From a virus, in IMG/VR virus record IMGVR_UViG_3300021197_000210, positions 1 to 20,682 of that record: DNA of 20,682 nucleotides. One strand, given 5' to 3'. Shown piece after piece: positions 7,168 through 13,457 of the stretch (positions are counted from its first letter, which is position 1; each line of letters starts with the position of its first letter). The notes under the pieces are model-generated. The model had not been told where the DNA came from. It searched no databases and saw only the letters and a program-made list of their open reading frames with translations. A program made the translations under genes and the position numbers.

Positions 7168-8166
7168 ATGGCAATTTCAGATACATTCAATCCGGCTTTA
7201 CAGCCAGTTACAACCCAAGGGCCGAGTGTTTCCAATCGTGAGGATTTGACAGATGTCTTAACTATCCTTGCGCCAGAAGAAACTCCAGCTCTTTCATCTG
7301 CCAACAAACAGAAAGCAAATGCTACTTTTGTTGAGTGGACAGTCGATGGCCTAGCCGATCCCTCAACAGCAGGTATTAGCGAAGGTGCTGATGTTACAAC
7401 ATTCACAGACCAATTCGCAAGCCGCGCTCGTCTTGGCAATTACATTCAGAAGTTTCGCAGAGACTTCATGGTTTCCGATTTACAGGAAGCTGTTGACTCT
7501 GTAGGCCCTGCTAAAGTTGCACAAGCTGAATCAAAAGCTATTCGTGAATTGAAAAGAGATGTTGAAGCAACAATTCTTTCAGACAATGATCGTCAAGCAG
7601 AAACAGGTGCAGCCCCTTACAAAATGCGAGGACTTGGTAAGTTCTTGGATGGCGCTAATGCTGACATCCCTGCTGATTACGAAACTCCTGCAGCATCTAT
7701 TGCTACTACAGGTTCAGCTACAACAGAGACTGAGTTCAACACAATCATTCGTTCGATCTATCGTGCAAATGGTGAAGCTAACAACTTAGTTCTTATCGCT
7801 GATACATCACTTCGTAAGCAAATCGCAGACTATGCTCGCTTAGGAAACCAAACTGAAACTGTTCGTAGTGTAAACTATGATGGTGATAACTCAACAATTA
7901 AATTATCTGTTGAGATTTACCAATCAGATTTCGGTATCGTTTCTATCGTTAACATGAATCCAACAACCAACCCAGAGACAGTTTCAGGATCAACAACTAA
8001 TCACGATCGTGGTTATATGATCAACCCTGACTACTATGGTATTCACGAGCTTATCCCTATGGGATCATCTCGCCTACCTAACATGGGTGGTGGTGAACGA
8101 GGATTTGTTGACTGTGCATTAACACTTGGTGTTTATGCTCCAGCGGCTCATGGTATAATCAAATAA
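7168..8166 (+). CDS. Major capsid protein, SU10-type (HK97 fold)
   Basis: The 332-aa protein is the likely shell subunit. Its beginning (REDLTDVLTILAPEETPALS), the glycine/aspartate-rich loop with FVEWTVDGLADP, the long helix with AESKAIRELKRDVEATIL, and the C-terminal segment with GYMINPDYYGIHELIP match what I know of the SU10 major head protein family (Pfam family formerly DUF5309). The length is usual for this family. No long N-terminal propeptide is seen; the acidic scaffold is a separate gene. It follows the scaffold gene after 19 AT-rich bases that lack a Shine-Dalgarno sequence, which is striking for what should be the most highly translated gene. A decoration-like gene follows. Confidence 0.88.
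   Translation: MAISDTFNPALQPVTTQGPSVSNREDLTDVLTILAPEETPALSSANKQKANATFVEWTVDGLADPSTAGISEGADVTTFTDQFASRARLGNYIQKFRRDFMVSDLQEAVDSVGPAKVAQAESKAIRELKRDVEATILSDNDRQAETGAAPYKMRGLGKFLDGANADIPADYETPAASIATTGSATTETEFNTIIRSIYRANGEANNLVLIADTSLRKQIADYARLGNQTETVRSVNYDGDNSTIKLSVEIYQSDFGIVSIVNMNPTTNPETVSGSTTNHDRGYMINPDYYGIHELIPMGSSRLPNMGGGERGFVDCALTLGVYAPAAHGIIK
8151..8159 (+). promoter_or_regulatory. Candidate extended -10 promoter at the end of the capsid gene
   Basis: TGGTATAAT overlaps the last codons of the capsid gene and ends 27 bases before the next ATG. It has no good -35 element. A promoter here would give the decoration-like gene its own short transcript, ending at the terminator at 8681-8718. Because it lies in coding sequence it may be chance. 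Confidence 0.3.
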
Positions 8167-8170
8167 TTAA

Positions 8171-8176
8171 AGGAGG
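8171..8176 (+). promoter_or_regulatory. Strong ribosome binding site before 8186
   Basis: AGGAGG lies nine bases before the ATG at 8186 and extends to AAAGGAGGT, the best Shine-Dalgarno sequence in the window. It predicts high translation of the decoration-like gene. Confidence 0.75.
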
Positions 8177-8185
8177 TAAAATAAC

Positions 8186-8665
8186 ATGGCATTAGTATTA
8201 AAAAAAATCGGAAACCTGGAAACACTTGCACAAGGCTATACTCACGAAGTAGAGTTTGATGCAAGCGAACTATCAGCTTCAACTGGCGCTCAATCAACAG
8301 CAGTTCAGTTCCCATCAGGGTCTGCACTTGCAGGTGTTATCGCTAAAGCAAGCATTGAAGTAAAAGAGTTAGTAACTGCAGCAGTATCTACTGGTTCAGC
8401 TATCTCTAATGCAACAATCTCTTGTGGAGATGACGATGTTGATGGATTCGTAGCAGTAACAGACTGTTTCACAGGTGATACAGACAACCAAGGGTATGTA
8501 AACACAGGAGCATTATTAAATGGTGCAACTGCTACATCTCATGTGGTTTCTCAGTTCAATGTATCATCTAATGGTACAGGTAATGGATTCGGTAATGCAT
8601 CAAGGGGTAAATTCAAACTCTTGGTAGCTTACTATCCAACAGCTGGTTCAGGACTTAACAGTTAA
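8186..8665 (+). CDS. Probable head decoration or minor capsid protein
   Basis: This 159-aa protein is rich in Ser, Thr, Ala, Gly and beta-prone residues, with few charged helices, and has no signal or membrane segment. It directly follows the major capsid gene, carries the strongest ribosome binding site in the window and is followed by the only strong intrinsic terminator. Those features fit an abundant capsid-surface protein. The sequence shows alternating hydrophobic strands (HEVEFDA, GVIAKASIEVKE, ATISCGDDDV, GKFKLLVAYYP) as in a beta-sandwich. Two cysteines lie in the middle (SCGDD and TDCFTG). I do not recognise a named family, so the function is inferred from location, composition and expression signals. 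Confidence 0.65.
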   Translation: MALVLKKIGNLETLAQGYTHEVEFDASELSASTGAQSTAVQFPSGSALAGVIAKASIEVKELVTAAVSTGSAISNATISCGDDDVDGFVAVTDCFTGDTDNQGYVNTGALLNGATATSHVVSQFNVSSNGTGNGFGNASRGKFKLLVAYYPTAGSGLNS

Positions 8666-8680
8666 TAAATTAATCTCAAT

Positions 8681-8718
8681 GGGGAGGTTGGGCTGAGTAT
8701 CAGCCTCCCCTTTTTTTT
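8681..8718 (+). terminator. Intrinsic terminator after the capsid block
   Basis: GGGGA (8681-8685) pairs with TCCCC (8706-8710), and GGCTGA (8691-8696) pairs with TCAGCC around a three-base loop; a five-base bulge lies on the 5' arm. Eight T residues follow at 8711-8718. It is the only strong Rho-independent terminator I see, and it separates the capsid genes from connector and tail genes. Confidence 0.9.
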
Positions 8719-8727
8719 AATAATAAA

Positions 8728-9036
8728 ATGGATATACTACATCACAAAGATAATAAGATAGATGAGAAAGAGCATTGCGAGGCAATGGCTCAGGTTATCA
8801 ACAATGCTATCTTAGAAGAAAAACTAAACGAAAAGGATCGTACCGACATAGCTCGTAAAGAGGCTAGAGATAATGTTGGAAAGACTCACCCTACACTAGG
8901 TAAATGTGTAGCAACAATCCCTGCTAGGGATTATTTTAGATTAGTTAAGAAGTATGGATCAGATACTGTCTTATCTAAAGAATTTTTACAATACTTCAAT
9001 AAGAAGCACAAAGACTTATCACCGAATAAAGCATAA
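8728..9036 (+). CDS. Small charged protein, unknown function
   Basis: This 102-aa protein is highly charged and helical, with many Lys, Asp and Glu residues and no membrane segment. It starts ten bases after the terminator T-run, and its stop overlaps the next gene's ATG by one base. A segment with TLGKCVATIPARDYFRLVKK in the middle looks structured, while both ends are polar. Its position, first gene after the capsid block and just before the connector-type gene, suggests a head-completion or assembly factor, but no family is recognised. Confidence 0.7.
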   Translation: MDILHHKDNKIDEKEHCEAMAQVINNAILEEKLNEKDRTDIARKEARDNVGKTHPTLGKCVATIPARDYFRLVKKYGSDTVLSKEFLQYFNKKHKDLSPNKA

Positions 9037-10046
9037 TGTTAGATAGAACAACATCTGATTTGTTTGATACAATCAAAGCTCTATCAGGGGTAAATGATTT
9101 TACTACTGAGGAAACTGCCAACTTAGTTGACTTAGCTAATCGTAGATTTACTATGGCTTACAACACTAGCCCTATGTGGGATAGATATGTGGCTGTAGGA
9201 GAAGAAAGAAACCTTAGTTCATTTGAGGTAAGTAGGGCCACTTTTGAAAATGGTCTTTACTTTAAGTATGGAACTGAATTAGTTGGCTCAATTTATTATG
9301 ATGTTTATGTACCAACTAACCAGGATAACTTTGCTAAAGAGAATAATGCATTTAGAAAAGGAACAGATGGAAGATGGATTTTCGGATCATACTCTTATAC
9401 TAAAGACCCAGTAACTAACATTGTAACATTTATAGGTGGAACAACCCAAGCTAAACAACAGGATACTGACTCTACTGGTGCTTACATAGAATATGGTTCA
9501 CCTACTGAGGTTATACAATGGGGTGATTTTGTTGGTCTTACTAATTTTAAGTTAACCCCAAGGCAAACAGTTGAGTTTTCTGAAAAATACGAAGTATTAA
9601 ATTCAGAGGACACAAGAGAAACAAAAGAACAAATTACAGATTTTATTCGTATTCATAGGGAACAACCATTTTTAAATAGATCAGCTACTGAATATGATTT
9701 CTTTGTTGATTCATTTGGTGCAAATGTATTAAGCCCATTGACCAATGAAAGTAGCACAGTATATGTAACTTATAAGAAACCAATTGATCCAGCTAATAAT
9801 CCTTCCACAGGAATAGGTATTTCTAGTTTTACGATTGGTTCAATACCATCGGAATTTTTTAATTATATCTCTCATGGAACATATGCTGATTTCCTTAGAA
9901 TGGATGGTCAGCATGACAAGGCAGCCTTTGAAGAACAGAAGGCTGATTTGTTCCTAGCAACAGAGCTTGAGCGCATTGATATAATAAACAATAACAACTC
10001 TTTAAATCATAAGATATCAACTTATGTAAACAGATCAACCAGATAA
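9036..10046 (+). CDS. Putative head-tail connector or tail adaptor protein
   Basis: The 336-aa product probably joins the portal to the short tail. The N-terminus is helical (TTEETANLVDLANRRFTMAY), typical of adaptor proteins. The middle is beta-rich. Near residues 270-316, IPSEFFNYISHGTYADFLRM followed by a charged helix with FEEQKADLFLATELERI resembles the C-terminal helices of adaptor proteins in podovirus-like phages, where such helices pack against the portal. The gene order capsid, small gene, adaptor is the one expected. The stop of the preceding gene overlaps the start. Identification is by general pattern and neighbours. Confidence 0.5.
   Translation: MLDRTTSDLFDTIKALSGVNDFTTEETANLVDLANRRFTMAYNTSPMWDRYVAVGEERNLSSFEVSRATFENGLYFKYGTELVGSIYYDVYVPTNQDNFAKENNAFRKGTDGRWIFGSYSYTKDPVTNIVTFIGGTTQAKQQDTDSTGAYIEYGSPTEVIQWGDFVGLTNFKLTPRQTVEFSEKYEVLNSEDTRETKEQITDFIRIHREQPFLNRSATEYDFFVDSFGANVLSPLTNESSTVYVTYKKPIDPANNPSTGIGISSFTIGSIPSEFFNYISHGTYADFLRMDGQHDKAAFEEQKADLFLATELERIDIINNNNSLNHKISTYVNRSTR
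9977..9985 (+). promoter_or_regulatory. Weak candidate extended -10 motif
   Basis: TGATATAAT lies near the end of the connector gene, 68 bases before the next ATG. It has no evident -35 and is inside coding sequence, so it may be coincidental. It is listed because it matches the same motif as 6029 and 11629. Confidence 0.2.
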
Positions 10047-10052
10047 AAAATT

Positions 10053-10388
10053 ATGCCTAATTCAAATGTAGTCAACCTATACCCAGTACCTAATGACCAG
10101 GCAACTGTAAAGCAAGCATCTATTGCTATACCTGTATCAGGGTCAGGAGCAGTATCTTTTACAACATTGTTTGGAGAATTACATGAAAATACTAAATATG
10201 TAGTATTAGATGTACATGATTCAGATTGCTTTGTAAATTATTTTACTACTGCTACTGCCGCTAATGGACATCGATTATATGCTACTCGCAGTTATACATG
10301 GAGTAAAGATGCAGCAGAAGGTGCTTCTTTCATTAATAGTTCAGCAAGTACAGCAGGTCGAATTGTAGCTTCAGAGTTTACACAATAA
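10053..10388 (+). CDS. Small beta-rich protein, likely virion-associated, unknown function
   Basis: This 111-aa protein has a Ser/Ala/Thr-rich, strand-prone sequence (QASIAIPVSGSGAVSFTTLF, KYVVLDVHDSDCFVNYF) without a signal peptide or membrane helix. It starts six bases after the connector gene and its stop overlaps the next ATG by one base. The composition resembles small beta-sandwich accessory proteins of virions. Its coupling to the lectin-like gene suggests that the two work together, for example as a base and an exposed domain, but this is inference. Confidence 0.7.
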   Translation: MPNSNVVNLYPVPNDQATVKQASIAIPVSGSGAVSFTTLFGELHENTKYVVLDVHDSDCFVNYFTTATAANGHRLYATRSYTWSKDAAEGASFINSSASTAGRIVASEFTQ

Positions 10389-11329
10389 TGTCTTCAGAAT
10401 TACTAGGTAGTGCTGTTTCTGTTTTAGATGGAAATTTAGCTTCAGCTTGGGATGCCCTACGAGGTAGGTCTGGGTCTTTTGATCCAGCTCTACCTACTGT
10501 TTTTTCTACTGCTTATGGAGTATGGAGTACCAAGGATGTCTTTGGGACAGGTGGTAATGTAATTGAATTAGTAAGTAGTGGAGCATCACCTAGTACAAGA
10601 AATTTTACTGCTACTGAATTAACTGATGGCACTTATGCTTCTTGGGTAAGTTCAGCTCCAACAGTTAAAACACTTTACGATCAAGTTGGTTCTCTTAATT
10701 TAGCACAAAGTTTTGCTGGAGTTGCTCCTCTTTATGTATCCTCCGGTAATACCCTACAATTCAATAAGGATGGATTTATGGGTAATCCAAGAACACTGTC
10801 TAGTTCCTCTGATTCTCAAGTAAACACAGACTTTGGAGGCAATACAGTAACTCCTCATTCACAAGTAACATTTGCAGTAAATGTAAAAGCCACTACTGGT
10901 TCACAAGGTACTGGTTCACAAATAATAGCTGGTGTAAGAGATAATGCTCCTACTCAAGCTATAAATCAAAGGGCTAAATATATTATTCAAAATGATGCTA
11001 CTAGCATTGTTGGACTCAGACAAAGAGACCAAGCTTATACTATTTTTGATACTTTTCACGATTCAGCAATAGGAAGTTCTTTTGAAAACTACATTGGTAG
11101 TATGCAAAGAAATAAACAAGCAGAAGGTTCTACTCAAACTCTTCTTGATATGTTCGTTGATGGAACTCAAGAAATTGATGCTAACACAACAACACTAAGT
11201 ACTGAATGCCAAGTTTTTATATTTGAATTAGGTGGCTCAAGATTTGAAACAAATATCTTTGCCGCATTTGATGAAGCATTGGATGCGACTTCAGTTGCAA
11301 ACTTAAACACAGAAATGGATGCCCTATAA
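10388..11329 (+). CDS. Concanavalin/LamG-like virion protein
   Basis: The 313-aa protein resembles concanavalin A-like (arabinofuranosidase B N-terminal/LamG-like) beta-sandwich domains found in phage virion proteins. Seen in sequence are an opening WDALRGRSGS, FTATELTDGT at 73-82, TLYDQVGSLN at 95-104 (compare the common TWYDQSGNG), APLYVSSGNTLQFN about 113-126, and a C-terminal strand set ending with a short helix, VANLNTEMDAL. Such domains bind glycans or mediate capsid display. No glycosidase active site is evident. Its place among connector and small genes, far from the fibres, suggests an appendage on head or neck rather than the main receptor binder. The family call is fairly firm; the role is inferred. 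Confidence 0.6.
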   Translation: MSSELLGSAVSVLDGNLASAWDALRGRSGSFDPALPTVFSTAYGVWSTKDVFGTGGNVIELVSSGASPSTRNFTATELTDGTYASWVSSAPTVKTLYDQVGSLNLAQSFAGVAPLYVSSGNTLQFNKDGFMGNPRTLSSSSDSQVNTDFGGNTVTPHSQVTFAVNVKATTGSQGTGSQIIAGVRDNAPTQAINQRAKYIIQNDATSIVGLRQRDQAYTIFDTFHDSAIGSSFENYIGSMQRNKQAEGSTQTLLDMFVDGTQEIDANTTTLSTECQVFIFELGGSRFETNIFAAFDEALDATSVANLNTEMDAL

Positions 11330-11330
11330 T

Positions 11331-11528
11331 ATGGATAAGTATTTAATATATAATACAGAGGAAGAACTAAAAGCAAAAGCTTTAGAGGAAGCTATAGCTA
11401 ATAATCTTGGTTATCCATATGCTGGAGCAATGATGTACACAAGTGAAGGTAAGTATGCTCTAGGTGTTAATGGATTTACAACACTTACCAAAGAAGAAGA
11501 GGCTTTAGTAGTAAATAATATACCATAA
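11331..11528 (+). CDS. Small protein, unknown function
   Basis: The 65-aa product has an N-terminal acidic helix (NTEEELKAKALEEAIANN) and a central aromatic/Gly segment (YPYAGAMMYTSEGKYALGV). I start it at ATG 11331, one base after the previous stop; an in-frame ATG at 11319 would overlap the previous gene. The pattern resembles short phage proteins found after fibre or lectin-like genes. The stop codon shares a base with the next ATG, so it is coupled to the membrane-protein block. Confidence 0.65.
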   Translation: MDKYLIYNTEEELKAKALEEAIANNLGYPYAGAMMYTSEGKYALGVNGFTTLTKEEEALVVNNIP

Positions 11529-11686
11529 TGGAAGAGACACTACAGAGATTATCAGTAGGAGTATTTGGTTGGATCGCAACTGATACACTACAAGACATTG
11601 ATTTAATAATGGGGATAATGTCCAAGGGTGTTATAATAGGGTTAACTACTTTATCAATACTTAAACTAATCCAAGAATTAAAATGA
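11528..11686 (+). CDS. Mini membrane protein, 52 aa, holin-like candidate
   Basis: This short gene encodes METLQ-type acidic start residues (MEETLQRLSV), an amphipathic first half, and one hydrophobic helix at about residues 33-48 (KGVIIGLTTLSILKLI). Its ATG overlaps the preceding stop by one base and its stop overlaps the following ATG as ATGA, an arrangement that strongly supports translation despite its size. It is immediately upstream of the three-helix holin-like gene, so it could be a second holin, an antiholin or a small accessory membrane protein. No family is recognised. Confidence 0.65.
   Translation: MEETLQRLSVGVFGWIATDTLQDIDLIMGIMSKGVIIGLTTLSILKLIQELK
11629..11637 (+). promoter_or_regulatory. 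Candidate extended -10 promoter before the holin-like gene
   Basis: TGTTATAAT is identical to the motif at 6029 and ends 46 bases before the holin-like ATG, almost the same distance as the scaffold example. It lies inside the 52-aa gene and has no clear -35. A promoter here would give extra or late transcription of the lysis block. Confidence 0.35.
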
Positions 11687-12087
11687 CAACAGAACTTATA
11701 GCAATGCTCGGAGGAGGTGCAAGTGGCTTTCTCTTTAAATTAATTGGTACAATGGTAACTTCTCAGCAAGCCAATGTTGATAACTTAATTAAGAAGCAGA
11801 AAGCATCAGACGAAAGTGCAGATGCCGCGGCAAAGAGAACCGGTGATGGTGGTGCTATTGTTCGTAGAATTATTGTAGTAACAGTTTTATTCGGAGTAAT
11901 TATAGCTCCATTCATCCTAGCTCATAGTAACGAAGGGGTCACAGTAGCTAATGAATACAGTAAATGGTTTGGCTTAATTAAAGGCACTAGCTACCAAACA
12001 TTGCATGGGTATGTTATACTACCAGAGATAAGACAAACAGTATTGGCTATCGTAGGATTCTACTTTGGCTCATCATCAGTTAAATAA
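11683..12087 (+). CDS. Holin-like membrane protein (three hydrophobic segments)
   Basis: The 134-aa product looks like the phage and gene-transfer-agent holins of about 130 aa with three membrane segments, which collect in the inner membrane and open it at the time of lysis. Hydrophobic segments are at about residues 5-26 (amphipathic, LIAMLGGGASGFLFKLIGTM), 62-80 (RIIVVTVLFGVIIAPFILA) and 117-130. A basic, Ala/Asp-rich linker (KKQKASDESADAAAKRTG) separates the first two. It overlaps the 52-aa gene as ATGA. The hydrolase that it would serve is about 6 kb upstream. Alternatives are another small membrane protein. Confidence 0.62.
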   Translation: MTTELIAMLGGGASGFLFKLIGTMVTSQQANVDNLIKKQKASDESADAAAKRTGDGGAIVRRIIVVTVLFGVIIAPFILAHSNEGVTVANEYSKWFGLIKGTSYQTLHGYVILPEIRQTVLAIVGFYFGSSSVK

Positions 12088-12109
12088 TTATGAATCATTG
12101 TCATTGTAA

Positions 12110-12901
12110 ATGGATAAGAAAAGAGCAAAGCAAGAACTGCGAACTCTCAGGGATTCAATCTCTGAAGTGCTTGGCGAAAAGAATAATCAAGCTGATTCCT
12201 CAGACATTAAGGAAAGTATTGAGCAAGCTCAAGAGTCTGCTAGAGCAGGGGCTAAAGCTCTTAAAAAATCTCTTATAGAGAGGATCAAGGAATTACCAGT
12301 TGTAACACAAGTATCTCAGCTAGGGGCTGCAGGTACTGTTGCTGTGTCTACTGCGGCAGTAACTCAAGTAGATATTGCCCAAGATCGTACAGAGGTATTT
12401 GTAGCAGAAGTGGCCCAGGATGTCATTGAAGAAAGATTTGAAGTTCCAATGTTTATTGATAACTTTGTGGACTTTGCTACTTTAAATGATTGGGGACAAA
12501 AGGTTATTACCGAGAAGATTTCTGAGGCACAGGCTTTCGTAGCCGAGGTTTCCGAACCACCACAGACTTCTCAATCATCTTCTGCTCCTGAGGACACCAA
12601 ACCTGCACCCTCTGCTTCTTCACAAGATAGTTCTTCCGATAAGTCTTCTGAGCCGAAAGATAGTAGCACAGAGCAAAAATCAGAAGAAAAGGAATCCAAA
12701 TCAGATAAAACATCCTCAGAGCCTACTGAAGAGCCTAAGGAGGTCAAGTCTAATGATGATACTAAGGAAGAAACAAAAGAGCCTACAGAGCAATCTGAGG
12801 CTAAATCTGATGCCATAGAACAGGTAAACACACCATACGAACCAATGGATGATGATATAAAGCCTCACACAGACACAAGACCAGTATCCCCAATATTATG
12901 A
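12110..12901 (+). CDS. Coiled-coil protein with long Ser/Glu/Lys/Pro tail, unknown function
   Basis: This 263-aa protein has a distinctive layout. Residues 1-60 are charged helix, residues 62-88 are a moderately hydrophobic Val/Ala/Gly/Thr stretch (LPVVTQVSQLGAAGTVAVST), residues about 95-145 form another helical region, and residues 149-237 are low-complexity Ser, Glu, Lys, Asp, Pro and Thr. There is no lipobox. It lies in the membrane-protein block, and its stop overlaps the next ATG as ATGA. A membrane-anchored, periplasm-spanning role is one idea, with a spanin substitute as a speculative case. An internal virion protein with a disordered tail is another. A 62-codon frame starting at 12090 overlaps it and looks like a shadow. 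Confidence 0.7.
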   Translation: MDKKRAKQELRTLRDSISEVLGEKNNQADSSDIKESIEQAQESARAGAKALKKSLIERIKELPVVTQVSQLGAAGTVAVSTAAVTQVDIAQDRTEVFVAEVAQDVIEERFEVPMFIDNFVDFATLNDWGQKVITEKISEAQAFVAEVSEPPQTSQSSSAPEDTKPAPSASSQDSSSDKSSEPKDSSTEQKSEEKESKSDKTSSEPTEEPKEVKSNDDTKEETKEPTEQSEAKSDAIEQVNTPYEPMDDDIKPHTDTRPVSPIL

Positions 12902-13062
12902 TAGAGTACATTTTTAGTAACTACAAAGACGATCTGCTCGCTATGGCATTTGCATACATTGGTATAATATCTATTATAATGATGTTCTTACCAAAGAATA
13001 ATATATTGGTAAAATCATTCAAGAGCATCGCATCAATCTTTACATCCCTTTTCAAAAAATGA
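12898..13062 (+). CDS. Mini membrane protein, 54 aa
   Basis: The protein begins MIEYIFSNYKDDL, has one clear hydrophobic helix at about residues 14-31 (LAMAFAYIGIISIIMMFL) and ends in a basic amphipathic segment (KSFKSIASIFTSLFKK). It overlaps both neighbours as ATGA, so it is translationally coupled on both sides. It would place a short N-terminus outside or inside the membrane with a basic tail likely in the cytoplasm. Function is unknown; a holin, antiholin or partner of the next membrane protein are all possible. Confidence 0.68.
   Translation: MIEYIFSNYKDDLLAMAFAYIGIISIIMMFLPKNNILVKSFKSIASIFTSLFKK
12960..12968 (+). promoter_or_regulatory. Weak candidate extended -10 motif
   Basis: TGGTATAAT lies inside the 54-aa gene, 91 bases before the ATG at 13059. 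It lacks a recognisable -35 and may be chance. It would transcribe the PEP-CTERM-like gene and the basic mini-gene cassette. Confidence 0.22.
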
Positions 13063-13349
13063 GCCACGAATTTTCAGAACTTAATATCAACAATGACTCC
13101 GACTATGGTTGGGGCGATAGCATTACATCAACTAATTACAATTACTTTTATGTACCATCTATACCGGAGTGGGCATATAGTGAATTTGATGGATTATTAT
13201 ACGAAGGAACTCAGTACAATTGGAGTGAAGTAGATTATAGGCTTTCAGTTGATTATAATAGTGTACCTGAACCAGCAGATGCAGGATTCATTGGTGCAGT
13301 ATTAGTAGGAGTTTTTGTAGCATTTACTTATTTTAAAACAAAAAAATAA
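13059..13349 (+). CDS. C-tail-anchored protein with PEP-CTERM-like end
   Basis: The 96-aa product has an acidic, aromatic N-terminal region of about 66 residues (ten or so Tyr and four Trp) without a signal peptide. It then has VPEP at residues 69-72, one hydrophobic helix at 76-92 (GFIGAVLVGVFVAFTYF) and a basic end, KTKK. VPEP, helix and basic tail in that order at the very C-terminus is the layout of the PEP-CTERM sorting signal that exosortases recognise in many Gram-negative bacteria. Two things do not fit well: no N-terminal signal peptide is seen, and the tail has Lys rather than the usual Arg cluster. It may simply be a tail-anchored membrane protein. The ATG overlaps the previous stop as ATGA. 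Confidence 0.72.
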   Translation: MSHEFSELNINNDSDYGWGDSITSTNYNYFYVPSIPEWAYSEFDGLLYEGTQYNWSEVDYRLSVDYNSVPEPADAGFIGAVLVGVFVAFTYFKTKK

Positions 13350-13350
13350 C

Positions 13351-13455
13351 ATGGCTATCACATCAATTATATTTTTCGGAAAAAAGAAAAAACCTAAGCA
13401 ACCAAAAGTTGCTCAAAGGAAAAACATATTAACCCAAAAAAGGAACATTAAATAA
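13351..13455 (+). CDS. Basic mini-protein, 34 aa
   Basis: The predicted peptide starts with a short hydrophobic run (MAITSIIFFG) and continues as an almost purely basic tail (KKKKPKQPKVAQRKN and a last KRNIK). It fills the gap between the PEP-CTERM-like gene (one base away) and the next mini-gene (two bases). The tight fit and the bias shared with the neighbours support it as a gene. The hydrophobic N-terminus could be membrane-associating. Function is unknown. Confidence 0.5.
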   Translation: MAITSIIFFGKKKKPKQPKVAQRKNILTQKRNIK

Positions 13456-13457
13456 TT

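Noticed and set aside
7559-7789. 76-codon + strand frame within the capsid gene
   Set aside because: It is a second frame of the major capsid gene with a Gln/Leu-rich product and no start signal.
12090-12278. Overlapping + strand frame of 62 codons, Lys/Leu-rich
   Set aside because: It lies in another frame of the start of the 263-aa gene, whose end is coupled to the next gene. The amphipathic look follows from the shifted reading of a Lys/Ala/Glu-rich helix.
12507-12831. Two minus-strand frames, one beginning with a hydrophobic stretch
   Set aside because: They are antisense to the Ser/Glu/Lys low-complexity tail, which gives long open complementary frames by composition. All supported genes are on the + strand.
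11683-12901. Classical Rz/Rz1 spanin pair
   Set aside because: No lipoprotein signal (lipobox) with an embedded small gene is visible in this block.
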